A stretch of 64,000 bases of DNA from Gracilinema caldarium DSM 7334 (lineage in GTDB: Bacteria; Spirochaetota; Spirochaetia; Treponematales; Breznakiellaceae), in NCBI RefSeq assembly GCF_000219725.1, contig NC_015732.1:2046001-2110000 (forward strand), given 5' to 3'. Numbering within the stretch: the stretch's first letter is position 1; each line of letters opens with the position of its first letter. The position numbers and the translations under genes are program-made. Of this stretch, positions 18,452 through 26,400 are shown in pieces. The notes beneath the pieces are model-generated. The model did not search any database. It saw only the letters and a program-made list of their open reading frames with translations, and had not been told where the DNA came from.

Positions 18452-18930
18452 ACACTCACCACCCAACCTACAAAATAAGCTACTATAAACGAAAACAGCC
18501 AGGCAAAAACATTACGAAATATGGCGGTTCGCTTGCCAAAATACTGTATTTCCATCGGTAAGGTTACAATCCCTACCATCATAAGACTGGAGATGAATGC
18601 AGCCATTTGGGTAGCCCCTGCACCGTTTTGTAACAGGGCAGCCGCTGCAGGAAAAGCAACAAAACCAGGGATAAGGGTAATTGCACCTACAACAGAAGCT
18701 ATGAATACACCAATAAAACCGGAACCTTTACCGAGTAATTGGGAAACTGTTTCAGTGTCCAAAACAGCCAGCACAACCGCTACAAGAAAAAGAACCGTGA
18801 TAAACTGGGGGAGTATCCCTTCAAAGGCTTTCCATGCTTTTTTAAGTGCCATCATGGTTTTTTGTTTGTTGACGAACCACGACACCAGTATGCCCGCCCC
18901 TGCAAGCATATACATAACGAGCGTATCCAC
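18448..18930 (-). CDS. Half-size permease of the ArsP_1/DUF318 family (first half)
   Basis: This is a 160-residue membrane protein paired with the gene at 17915-18451. It shows GKGSGFIGVFIASVVGA, then AFPAAAALLQNGAG and METQ-like residues MEIQYFGKRT, the same arrangement as in the partner, so the two are probably homologous halves forming a heterodimer. The start is GTG with AGGAGTGG upstream. The operon order is this gene, its partner, then the DGC protein. A frameshifted single gene is an alternative, but the neat ATGA overlap argues for a real split. Confidence 0.75.
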   Translation of the reverse strand: MDTLVMYMLAGAGILVSWFVNKQKTMMALKKAWKAFEGILPQFITVLFLVAVVLAVLDTETVSQLLGKGSGFIGVFIASVVGAITLIPGFVAFPAAAALLQNGAGATQMAAFISSLMMVGIVTLPMEIQYFGKRTAIFRNVFAWLFSFIVAYFVGWVVSV

Positions 18931-19055
18931 AAGCCACTCCTAATAATTCAATGTTTCATAATATAGCAACATTATAAAACAAGTGCAAGAGCCCCTTGCA
19001 TGCAAGAGCTTGTACGGTTAGATGTGTATTTTACACAGAAAGCCCTGCGAACAAT

Positions 19056-20327
19056 TTACAGAACCCCCTCCCAGAGGGCAGGAAATTCGGGAAGCATTTC
19101 GATTGCCCGGGGTAAGAGGCCGTTTGCCCAGGCTAGGAAGAGGCCATAGTTTGTCACGGGAATTCCCTTCGCTTCCAGGCTTTTCAGCCGGTGCTGCATG
19201 GCGGCACCGGTCATCATACAACCTGCACAGTGGATAACCAGATCTTCGGGGGTGATGTCCTCGGGGAGCTGGCGGACTGTTTGAAAATGGGCATGTGGTG
19301 TGACGAGGCGGCCGAAAAGCCGGGGAATCTTAACCGATGCAATATCATCGGCTCCGCGATGATGGGAACAGGCCTCCATAACAAAGACCCGGCCGCCTGC
19401 CTTAAAGCGGGTTAAGCTTTGCAGACCCCGGACAAGGGCCGCCAGCTCCCCCTTCTTACGGGCGAAAAGGATGGAAAAACTGGTGAGGCGCTGGTCTGGA
19501 TCGATGTCGGCGGCTACCTTGGAAAACACCTGGCTGTCGGTGATCACCAGCTTCGGCCGTTCCCGGAAGCTCCGGTACGTTTCATAGAGTTCCCGCTCTT
19601 TTACGATGGTGAGGCGGCAATCCTTATCCAGGGCATTCCGTATGGTTTCTACCTGGGGCTGGATGAGACGGCCCTTGGGAGCTGCAAGGTCAATGGGAAC
19701 CACCAGGAGCAGGTGGTCCCCTTCGGATACAAGGCCATCCAAGGGGCCGCCCTCAAAAACAGCCTGCTGGGCCAGAGCTGAAAGCGAGCGGCGCAGGTCC
19801 GCACCACCCCGCCGTGTACTATTATCCACGAGGACATGGCGGATACCCCTGGTGGAAAGGGAATTGAGCCAATCCTGCTTGTGAGTATTGATGGGTATAT
19901 CGGCGTGGGTTATGGCAAGTACCAGTGGTTTACCTCCACCATGCAGGCGATTCAGCAGGGCTTCCTCGGCGGGTTCCGGTGGACGGTTTCCCGCAGTCAC
20001 AAAGATATAGGCCGCCGCGACCGCCAGCCGGGACTCGGTTTTTTCGAGCCGCTTCCGGCCCAAATCACCCTCATCATCGATGCCGGCGGTATCCACAAAG
20101 GCGACGGGGCCCCAGCCGGGCAGTTCCATCTTCCGGCTTACCGGGTCTGTGGTAGTTCCCGGAACGGGAGATACAATAGAAACATCCTTTTCGAAGAGGG
20201 TATTTATCAAACTTGACTTTCCTGCATTCCGTAATCCCACCACCACAATCGAAGCGGATTCAGAGAGGGGGCTCTGGAGGGTCGGGGCTGTAGTTGAAAG
20301 CTGAGGACTATCTTGCATGGTTACCAT
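19056..20327 (-). CDS. hydF: [FeFe]-hydrogenase maturation GTPase/scaffold HydF
   Basis: HydF is the scaffold on which the 2Fe subcluster is completed and from which it is delivered to the hydrogenase. Seen in 423 residues: an N-terminal GTPase domain with P-loop GLRNAGKSS (31-39), a G2/G3 region with FVDTAG (78-82) and THAD at the G4 position; a central dimerisation domain; and the C-terminal 4Fe-4S site Cys320-Ser-His322 with Cys367 and Cys370 (CAGC), the expected C-x-H...C-x2-C pattern. It is the last gene of the maturation operon, 45 bp after the lyase gene. Hydrogenase structural genes are not in the window. Confidence 0.96.
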   Translation of the reverse strand: MVTMQDSPQLSTTAPTLQSPLSESASIVVVGLRNAGKSSLINTLFEKDVSIVSPVPGTTTDPVSRKMELPGWGPVAFVDTAGIDDEGDLGRKRLEKTESRLAVAAAYIFVTAGNRPPEPAEEALLNRLHGGGKPLVLAITHADIPINTHKQDWLNSLSTRGIRHVLVDNSTRRGGADLRRSLSALAQQAVFEGGPLDGLVSEGDHLLLVVPIDLAAPKGRLIQPQVETIRNALDKDCRLTIVKERELYETYRSFRERPKLVITDSQVFSKVAADIDPDQRLTSFSILFARKKGELAALVRGLQSLTRFKAGGRVFVMEACSHHRGADDIASVKIPRLFGRLVTPHAHFQTVRQLPEDITPEDLVIHCAGCMMTGAAMQHRLKSLEAKGIPVTNYGLFLAWANGLLPRAIEMLPEFPALWEGVL

Positions 20328-20372
20328 TCACTCCTTAAGTGCTTGTTTTTAGGATTCTGGATGAGCCTGGCC

Positions 20373-21818
20373 CTAGTGATCCTGCGGCGCCATGGCCTGA
20401 AGCTCCGATTGAAGTTCCGGATAGCCTGGGCATGGGGCCAGTAAAAAAGCCAGCCGTTCCATCAAAACCGAAGGGTCAAGGCCGGTAAGACGGGAAAGTT
20501 CATCAATATATTGATGAACCTGTTCCTGTGCCCCCGCCTTTGTTCCGCTGATACCACACTGCCAGTGGGCCGCCAGGCTTTTCAGCTTTTCGTAGGGCAG
20601 ATCCTTCCGGAGGAGGTTGAGCAGGGCCCGGGACTGGAGCATGTTCTCTAGACAGCGATCGGGATGCACCTGCAGGGCGGGCAGAAGATCCCGGGACAGG
20701 GCTGTAAGGGCCCGTTCAAGGTCGGTGCCTGCGTCGATAAAGGCATCGACCATAAAGGGGGTAAAGGCATTCAGCTGAAGAAAGCCCTCCTCGGTATAGT
20801 GCACAATGGAAGCTGCACGATGTTGAGCCCGAATAGCGAGTCCCATGGCATATTCAAGCAGAACCGGATTGGTTTTTACCGGCATGGCGGTGGAGCCCCA
20901 TTGCAGGGCGGGATGTTCCAGTTCCCCCACCACAGTGGATGTATAAAACATGAGGTCTCTGCAGATTTTTATCAGGTTTGTCCCCACCAGGGCAAACCCG
21001 TTGGCGACCTCCGCAAAATCATCCCGCTGTGCAACCGCATCGGTCAGGTTCTGGCTCCGCTGAAGGGGAAGGCCTGTCAGGCGGCGCAGGTGCTGTTCTG
21101 CAGAAAAAAGATAAACCGGGGAAGCGCCGTGGCCTGTACCGGTGGCGGTTCCCCCAAGCGGAATAGTCCGTATTCGTTCCTTGAGCTTGCCCAGGCGCCA
21201 GCGGTCCCGCTCGGCAGAACCGGCCCAGGCGGAAGCCACCTGGGAAAGGTCCATGGGAAGGGCATCCTGACATTCGGTGCGGCCCATGATGGTAATACCG
21301 CGCCAGGCCTGTTCCCGTGCTACCAAAGCCTCCTGCAGATCAATGACCGCCCTTTCGAGACTCTGAAGGCGCCTGAAAATGACGATAATGGCGGCGGTAC
21401 TGACCACATCGTTGGTAGATTGGGATCGGGCCCCATCATCGAGGAAATGAAACAGATCGGTCCTTCCCAGCCGCTGTCCCACTTCATCCGCCAAAACTTC
21501 GCAGATATTCATATGCAGGCTCGTTCCAGCCCCACCCTGGGCGAGGTTCAGGGGGAATCGATGATCCAGCTTGCCAGCGCGGATATCTCCCAGGACCTGA
21601 CAGACCGAATCAAAGACCGGCTCCGGCCAGGGCCTTTCCGTATCCTGCAAGGCCCGGAGAGCCGCTTCCTTAACTTCCGCCAGAGCCTGAATAAACTCTG
21701 GCGGGGTCTGGCCCTGGCCGAAATTACGGATTGCCGCCTGGGTTTGGGGGCAGTTATGCACATCGTAGTTATGTTCATCAAAATTATGTTCATTATTATT
21801 GATGGAAACCTTACTCAT
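20373..21818 (-). CDS. Aspartase/fumarase-superfamily lyase in the hydrogenase maturation operon
   Basis: This protein belongs to the superfamily that eliminates ammonia or other groups from succinyl-type substrates as a cytoplasmic tetramer. Recognisable blocks: RSQSTNDVVSTA (131-142), GRTECQDALPM (179-189, where aspartases have GRTQ.QDA), GGTATGTG, and the catalytic loop GSTAMPVKTNP (308-318), which keeps the catalytic Ser309 but has Thr instead of the second Ser. The usual N-terminal LGE..P..AYYG segment is replaced by a His/Asn-rich stretch (NNNEHNFDEHNYDVHN). The gene overlaps hydE by eight bases. Lyases of this kind recur beside hydE/hydG/hydF elsewhere; supply of ammonia for the azadithiolate bridge is an attractive inference. 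The substrate is unproven. Confidence 0.85.
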   Translation of the reverse strand: MSKVSINNNEHNFDEHNYDVHNCPQTQAAIRNFGQGQTPPEFIQALAEVKEAALRALQDTERPWPEPVFDSVCQVLGDIRAGKLDHRFPLNLAQGGAGTSLHMNICEVLADEVGQRLGRTDLFHFLDDGARSQSTNDVVSTAAIIVIFRRLQSLERAVIDLQEALVAREQAWRGITIMGRTECQDALPMDLSQVASAWAGSAERDRWRLGKLKERIRTIPLGGTATGTGHGASPVYLFSAEQHLRRLTGLPLQRSQNLTDAVAQRDDFAEVANGFALVGTNLIKICRDLMFYTSTVVGELEHPALQWGSTAMPVKTNPVLLEYAMGLAIRAQHRAASIVHYTEEGFLQLNAFTPFMVDAFIDAGTDLERALTALSRDLLPALQVHPDRCLENMLQSRALLNLLRKDLPYEKLKSLAAHWQCGISGTKAGAQEQVHQYIDELSRLTGLDPSVLMERLAFLLAPCPGYPELQSELQAMAPQDH

Positions 21819-22944
21819 CCTTCACTGCTCCTGCACGCACTGTGGTCACCACCGGCAGGGCATCGCCCCGTTCCCAGCTGAGACGAAGTCCCCGGCCCAT
21901 AACCCGAACCGAGAGACAACCCACACACTGAAAGCCCGATTCATCAATACAAATCTTACCGGGATATAACAGGTAGTGTTTTTTATGCACCACCGGGGTG
22001 ATGTTCGGCATGAGCACATTGGCCCCCGCTTCGAGCATCTGTTCCCGGCCTTCCGGGTGGATGGTCCCTGCGGCAGTAGTAGCCGGGATATGACAGGCCG
22101 GAAGCGCAAGCCTGAGCAGTGCCGTAGCCCGGACGGCCCGTTCCAGATCACCTCCGGCCGCATCCCGAAGGGGCGTTTCCGGATGGGGTATAAAGGGCCC
22201 TACCCCACCCATCTCCATTCCGAGGCGCTGGGCAAGGAGTACATTGTTGATGAGGGTCTCCCCGGTCTCGCCGGGCAGGCCTGTCATGAAACCGGAACCG
22301 AGCTGGAGCCCCGCCGCCCGGACATCCTCAAGAGCCTTAAGCCGCTGTTCCAGGCTGAGGCCGTTCCGGAGATAGCGGTGCAGTTCCGGATCGGCGGTCT
22401 CGAACCGCATCAGGTAGCGGTCAGCCCCCGCCGCCTTCAGTTCCTCATACTGGCGGCGGCTTCTGATACCGAAGCTCAAGGTAATGGCAGCCTCCGGCCC
22501 GGCGGCGGTCCGGGCGGTTTCGGCCAGGCGCAGAAGGCCATCCCCCGCAAGGGCCGGGTCTTCGCCCCCCTGCAGCACAAAGGTCATAAAGCCGGCCCGC
22601 CGCCCCGCCGCTATGGTCGCAGCCAGTTCTTCATGGCTCAGCCGGTACCGGACCGCCCTTGTGTTGCTCCGCCGGATGCCGCAATAAAGGCAGTCCATGG
22701 CACAGTGATTGGTTACTTCGATAAGGCCCCGGAGGAGGACCTTGTTGCCGTGAACCCTGTCGGCGGCTGCCCGAGCTAGGGCCTTCAGTTCTTCAAGAGG
22801 CAGCCGGGCCAGTTCCCGGATTTCGGACTCGCTTGCGGCGGATATACTGGCAATAGACGCCTGCGGGGTGCCGGGACCGCGGATAAGCTGCGCAGGATCG
22901 GCGCTTCCGTTCATCAATATGGAGCTTATAGCGGCTTTACTCAT
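21811..22944 (-). CDS. hydE: [FeFe]-hydrogenase maturase HydE (radical SAM)
   Basis: HydE is a radical-SAM enzyme acting on the Fe-CO-CN-cysteine synthon made by HydG on the path to the 2Fe subcluster. Seen in 377 residues: the cluster motif CAMDCLYC (Cys81, 85, 88), the GGEDP SAM-binding stretch, FETADPELH, and a C-terminal TIM-barrel end with TPVVHKKHYLLYPGK and a Cys pair in QCVGC. The stop overlaps the next gene by eight bases and the start overlaps the hydG stop by four, so translation is coupled. The DNA is clearly GC-rich. Confidence 0.95.
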   Translation of the reverse strand: MSKAAISSILMNGSADPAQLIRGPGTPQASIASISAASESEIRELARLPLEELKALARAAADRVHGNKVLLRGLIEVTNHCAMDCLYCGIRRSNTRAVRYRLSHEELAATIAAGRRAGFMTFVLQGGEDPALAGDGLLRLAETARTAAGPEAAITLSFGIRSRRQYEELKAAGADRYLMRFETADPELHRYLRNGLSLEQRLKALEDVRAAGLQLGSGFMTGLPGETGETLINNVLLAQRLGMEMGGVGPFIPHPETPLRDAAGGDLERAVRATALLRLALPACHIPATTAAGTIHPEGREQMLEAGANVLMPNITPVVHKKHYLLYPGKICIDESGFQCVGCLSVRVMGRGLRLSWERGDALPVVTTVRAGAVKDE

Positions 22945-24431
22945 AGATACAGGTCCCGGGCTCCCGCTTCGGTTTCCTTAAGGGCCTTTTCCAGGTACAC
23001 CTTACCCTTGGTGGTGGCCTCCTCTTTCATCCGCTCAATGAGGGCCAGGCCCTTTTCCCGGGTTGCGGGGCTTGCATAGTCGTAGAGGTATTCCGCAAAG
23101 GACACGAGCCCATTGGGGAGGCAGAACTCCTTGATAAGCCCCGGCTTTGCCAGATCCATAAAATCTGCCCCGGTCCGCCCCTTTCGGTAACAGCCGGTGC
23201 AGAAACTGGGTACATAGCCGTCATCGATAAGGTCCGATATGGTTTCTTCCAGGCCCCGCAGGTCTCCGATAGCGAACTGGGCGGGGTGCTGATGCTCTTC
23301 GGCGGAGCCCTTCTGTGCATTCTGTTCATCCTCATAGCCCCCCGGATCGGTCCGGGAACCGGCGGAGATTTGGCTCACCCCGTAGGCCAGAAGTTCCTTG
23401 CGGAATTCGGTCCGTTCCCGGGTAGAAAGGATGATCCCCACCGATGGCCGGGCGATACGGAGGATGGCCACGATTTTACGGAAGTCATCATCGGAGACCG
23501 GGTTCGGCACCACCTCAGCCCAGGGTGCCCCCGGAGCATATTCGATGCGGGGGACGCTCACCGTGTGGGGTCCCCAGCCGAAGGTTTCTTCCAGGTGCCG
23601 GGCATGTTCCAAGAGGGCCACCAGTTCATAGCGCCAGGAACCTAGCCCAAAGAGGGCGCCGAGGCCGATGTCATCACAGCCCCCTTCCATAGCCCGGTCC
23701 ATCACATAGAGCCGGTAGAGGTAGTCTGCCTTGGGCCCTGACGGATGGGCCCGCCGGTATAGCTCCGGGTCATAGGTTTCCTGAAAACAGACATAGGTGC
23801 CGATTTGAGCCTGCTTGAGCGCCCGAAAGCCTTCTACATCCAAAGGAGCTAGCTCCACATTGATGCGCCGAACCCGGGCGGTACCTACCCGTACCGCATA
23901 AACCGTTTCGATAGCCTTAAGGGTATAGTCCAGCGACTGTTTTGGAGATTCGCCGCAGATAATGAGGAGCCGTTTATGACCCTGGGAAAGAAGTATCTCT
24001 GTCTGATGGGCAATCTCATCCATGGAAAGGACAACCCGTTTCATATCCCGGTTATCCACACGGAAGCCGCAATAGACACAATTATTAACGCAGTAATTTC
24101 CTGTATACAGGGGCGCAAAAAGGACCATCCGCTTGCCGTAAATCTGCTCCTTTACCCAGCCTGCGGTTGCCAGCAGGGCTTGCATCTGGTCAGGGTCGCT
24201 GATGGCCGCCAGTTCCGCCGCTTCTTCCGCAGTAAGACCCTGCAAAGTCCGGGCCTTTGCAAGAATTGCATCGACCCGATCTGGGGTCGGCGCGGGAAGC
24301 CGGGACAGTTCAGAAAGCTTGTTATAGTCCAGAAAGGTTGATGGATGAACAGAGCTGGCTCTGTCTGCTCCTGTGTGGCTTGCCGCAGCCGCCACCGGTT
24401 CATCAAGATGGTTCAGTGTTTTCATTGGCAT
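22941..24431 (-). CDS. hydG: [FeFe]-hydrogenase maturase HydG (tyrosine lyase)
   Basis: HydG cleaves tyrosine to p-cresol and dehydroglycine and turns the latter into CO and cyanide bound to iron. Seen in 496 residues: the radical-SAM motif CVNNCVYC (Cys114, 118, 121), GESPKQSLDY, the ThiH-like barrel, and the auxiliary cluster site at the C-terminus, CTGCYRKGRTG followed by Cys in EFCLPNG, which distinguishes HydG from ThiH. The start may be ATG at 24431 or the second Met at 24425; both lie inside the end of the upstream regulator gene, a 29-bp overlap. Confidence 0.96.
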   Translation of the reverse strand: MPMKTLNHLDEPVAAAASHTGADRASSVHPSTFLDYNKLSELSRLPAPTPDRVDAILAKARTLQGLTAEEAAELAAISDPDQMQALLATAGWVKEQIYGKRMVLFAPLYTGNYCVNNCVYCGFRVDNRDMKRVVLSMDEIAHQTEILLSQGHKRLLIICGESPKQSLDYTLKAIETVYAVRVGTARVRRINVELAPLDVEGFRALKQAQIGTYVCFQETYDPELYRRAHPSGPKADYLYRLYVMDRAMEGGCDDIGLGALFGLGSWRYELVALLEHARHLEETFGWGPHTVSVPRIEYAPGAPWAEVVPNPVSDDDFRKIVAILRIARPSVGIILSTRERTEFRKELLAYGVSQISAGSRTDPGGYEDEQNAQKGSAEEHQHPAQFAIGDLRGLEETISDLIDDGYVPSFCTGCYRKGRTGADFMDLAKPGLIKEFCLPNGLVSFAEYLYDYASPATREKGLALIERMKEEATTKGKVYLEKALKETEAGARDLYL

Positions 24432-24681
24432 CCTCCCGATATCCCGTCAGAACCGACTTGACCTGAACGCCCGCCAGGCGCCCCAGGGGGCCCGTAAGGG
24501 CACCGATCTGGTCTGTCGTTCCTTCGACGACGAGGGAAATAACCTGGACACCCTTGTCCCGAAAGGGCATGCCCAGTCTTCCCTGTATGATGTGGTTGTG
24601 GGATGAGAGGATGTGATTAACCTGGTCGACCGACTCGCGGCCTTGAATAAGGATGGCTACAACGCCAATTCTCTTCTCCAT
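24403..24681 (-). CDS. TM1266-family iron-only hydrogenase system regulator
   Basis: This is a small (92-residue) protein matching the iron-only hydrogenase system regulator family typified by TM1266: RIGVVAILIQGRESVDQVNH near the start, a central HNHIIQGRLGMPF, and ISLVVEGTTDQIGALTGPLG. Such proteins have an ACT-like fold and are thought to sense a small ligand. I chose the ATG at 24681, which follows AAGGAG, rather than a longer upstream frame. It is the first gene of the maturation operon, 72 nt after the predicted transcription start, and overlaps hydG by 29 bp. Confidence 0.85.
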   Translation of the reverse strand: MEKRIGVVAILIQGRESVDQVNHILSSHNHIIQGRLGMPFRDKGVQVISLVVEGTTDQIGALTGPLGRLAGVQVKSVLTGYREDANENTEPS

Positions 24682-24759
24682 TGGAAACTCCTTTGGATCT
24701 GATATGGACAGATGAAGTACACCTTGAGGTTGGGACAATCCTCCCTCTCAGTGGCTCTT

Positions 24760-24788
24760 ATTATATCGATTATTTTTTATCGAGTCAA
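24760..24788 (-). promoter_or_regulatory. Promoter of the hydrogenase maturation operon
   Basis: On the minus strand, TTGACT (24783-24788) and TATAAT (24760-24765) are separated by 17 bp, close to consensus. The spacer contains a short inverted repeat (TCGAT at 24766-24770 and ATCGA at 24779-24783), a possible operator. The leader of about 72 nt has a clear AAGGAG before the first gene. Confidence 0.75.
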
Positions 24789-24802
24789 GGGTGAGGCAGC
24801 AC

Positions 24803-24945
24803 CGGAGCCTGGGCTGGTTATGTTACCGTTAGTGGGGGGCCCGTCTGGGGAAACTACGGGGGCCCCTGTATCCCCGTAGTTTTCCCAGACACCCCCTGTT
24901 ACCGGTTCTCACCCGCCCAGGCTCCGCCCTTTAGCGGAGGGGGGA
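24803..24945. repeat. Nested palindromic element A
   Basis: Outer arms 24803-24818 and 24911-24926 pair at 15 of 16 positions; an inner 19-bp stem pairs 24843-24861 with 24872-24890 with one wobble, flanked by G-run and C-run segments. A small hairpin (CTCCGC, 24922-24927 with GCGGAG, 24934-24939) closes the right end, followed by a G-run. The same right-hand block recurs at 26258-26313 and 26428-26485. Between A and E (24946-25053) I see nothing recognisable. Confidence 0.85.
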
Positions 24946-25053
24946 GAAGGACGGAAGCGGGAAGCTATAAGGAAATTTTGAAACAAATACGAGGGTAGCC
25001 GCAGGGAACCTGAGCGGCGGATGGGAGTAAGGGTTTACCATCGCTGAAAGTGT

Positions 25054-25174
25054 GGGAAGGGGGCTTACGAAAAAAGTAGCATGGGGTGTCTGTGGGAAAT
25101 ATGGGGGATTCAGGGGGTCCCCCATATTTCCCACAGACAGGACCCCTAGTACAATTATATGAAGCCCCCTTCCC
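25054..25174. repeat. Nested palindromic element E
   Basis: It has the same plan as element A but with different arms. Outer perfect 13-bp arms (GGGAAGGGGGCTT, 25054-25066, with 25162-25174) enclose an inner perfect 21-bp stem (25088-25108 with 25118-25138, 9-nt loop). GGGGT and ACCCC flank the inner stem. Its right arm resembles the right end of element D. It ends 19 bp before the promoter of the Rpn-type gene. Confidence 0.85.
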
Positions 25175-25192
25175 GCAAGTGGAAAATTATGA

Positions 25193-25222
25193 TTGCCTGC
25201 TTCTTACCTCTAGTGCTATCAT
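25193..25222 (+). promoter_or_regulatory. Predicted leaderless promoter of the Rpn-type nuclease gene
   Basis: TTGCCT (25193-25198) and TATCAT (25217-25222) are 18 bp apart; TATTTC separates the -10 box from the ATG at 25229. No Shine-Dalgarno sequence is present. Confidence 0.5.
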
Positions 25223-25228
25223 TATTTC

Positions 25229-26164
25229 ATGCAACAGTCCCACGACCGGGGATACCGGACCTTATTTACAAATGTTGAGCTCGTCCAGCAGTTACTCGAG
25301 TCCTTTGTCCATGAAAGTTGGGTCAAGGATATCGATTTTTCTCAGGCATCCCTGTTTGACACTTCTATCATTTCTCCGGTCTATCAAAAAACTGAATCTG
25401 ATGTTATCTGGCGTCTCCCCCTCTTTTCTGGTTCCGAAATATACCTCCTGCTCCTCCTGGAGTTCCAATCTAAGGTCGACCCCTTCATGGCCTTCAGGAT
25501 GCTACAGTACATCATACAGATCTATCACAGCTTAAGAAAGCAAAACCCTAAGCTCACGAGCTTTCCACCGGTTTTTCCTGTGGTACTCTACAACGGTGAA
25601 AAACCCTGGACTGCTCCGGTACAATTTGCAGACCTGGTCTATCCGCAGATTGGGGGGACCTATATTCCTCAGTTCCAGTATTTTAAGCTTGCGGAGAACG
25701 AATTTAAGCGGGAAGAGCTTTTGCGTCTTAAAAACCTGATAAGTGCCCTGTTTTTAATAGAAACATCGACGGTAGAAGACTATCCCTCGACAATAGAACA
25801 AATTGTGGATATATTAGAAAAGGTAAGTCCTGACTTGTATAAAGAAATAGTCCGGTGGTTATGGCACACCATAGGCCAGGAAGCGCCGCCAGAACTGGAT
25901 AAACTCCCCAGAACGAAGGAGGTACCGACGATGTTAGCGGCTGAACTGCAGAGAGAACGGGAAGCAATACGACAGAAAAGTTTACTCGAAGGACTCCAGA
26001 AAGGTAAACTTGAAGGTAAACTTGAAGGTAAGCAAGAAGGCAAACTCGAAGGAATACTTGAAAACAAGAAAGAAACCGCCCGTAAGTTAAAAGCCCGCGG
26101 TATGGCTGTACAGGATATTGCTGATATTACCGGCTTAAGTATTGAACTGATTCAGACTTTATAA
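25229..26164 (+). CDS. Rpn-family recombination-promoting nuclease / putative transposase
   Basis: This 311-residue protein belongs to the Rpn family (PF04754, formerly Transposase_31), PD-(D/E)XK nucleases that promote RecA-independent recombination. Seen: the likely active-site Asp58 in ESDVIWRL and Glu78-x-Gln80 in LLLEFQSKVDPF; the family block PPVFPVVLYNGEKPW near residues 112-126; and a C-terminal run of GKLEG-type repeats (about 252-275) predicted to be charged and helical, common in this family and prone to length change. The last ~30 residues resemble a small helix-turn-helix (GMAVQDIADITGLS). It stands alone, between palindromic elements E and B, an arrangement suggesting a functional link that needs testing. 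Confidence 0.88.
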   Translation: MQQSHDRGYRTLFTNVELVQQLLESFVHESWVKDIDFSQASLFDTSIISPVYQKTESDVIWRLPLFSGSEIYLLLLLEFQSKVDPFMAFRMLQYIIQIYHSLRKQNPKLTSFPPVFPVVLYNGEKPWTAPVQFADLVYPQIGGTYIPQFQYFKLAENEFKREELLRLKNLISALFLIETSTVEDYPSTIEQIVDILEKVSPDLYKEIVRWLWHTIGQEAPPELDKLPRTKEVPTMLAAELQREREAIRQKSLLEGLQKGKLEGKLEGKQEGKLEGILENKKETARKLKARGMAVQDIADITGLSIELIQTL

Positions 26165-26169
26165 CGGTT

Positions 26170-26313
26170 CCGGAGCCTGGGCGGGTTGTAGACAAGTTGC
26201 TGAGGGGTCCTGGCACTGCGAACATAGGGGCCCTTTAATTCCCTATGTTCTCCGCGCCACCCCCCAGCACCATTTCTCACCCGCCCAGGCTCCGGCTTTC
26301 AGCGGAGGGGGGG
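26170..26313. repeat. Nested palindromic element B
   Basis: The outer arms are a perfect 17-bp inverted repeat, CCGGAGCCTGGGCGGGT (26170-26186) with 26279-26295. The inner stem GAACATAGGG (26220-26229) pairs with 26241-26250 and is unrelated in sequence to that of element A. The right end carries the same GCGGAG plus G-run tail. It starts five bp after the Rpn-type gene stop, so it may also act as that gene's terminator. Confidence 0.85.
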
Positions 26314-26317
26314 CCTG

Positions 26318-26400
26318 GCTTCAGCATCCATGCTGACGCAGAACTCTAGCAACAGAGTTCTGCGGGAAAATAGTGGCCCGACATCCCTGTCGGGCGGGGT
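26318..26400. repeat. Three-hairpin repeat module M, copy 1
   Basis: Three adjacent hairpins: CAGCATCCATGCTG (26322-26335); 11-bp perfect arms CGCAGAACTCT (26337-26347) with 26354-26364; and GCCCGACA (26376-26383) with 26388-26395. The first and third share a CATCCxTG apex. The module recurs nearly unchanged at 27314-27400 inside element D. Confidence 0.8.

Noticed and set aside
20664-21881. Long plus-strand open frame of 405 codons opposite the lyase gene
   Set aside because: It is antisense to a clearly conserved lyase and the start of hydE, has no ribosome site and no recognisable domain; GC-rich DNA gives long open antisense frames.
24690-24752. Riboswitch in the leader of the hydrogenase maturation operon
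   Set aside because: The leader is only about 70 nt and forms no more than a short weak stem; no known riboswitch core is visible.
25086-25535. Plus-strand open frame running through element E into the Rpn-type gene
   Set aside because: It is in a different frame from the conserved nuclease and starts inside a palindrome.
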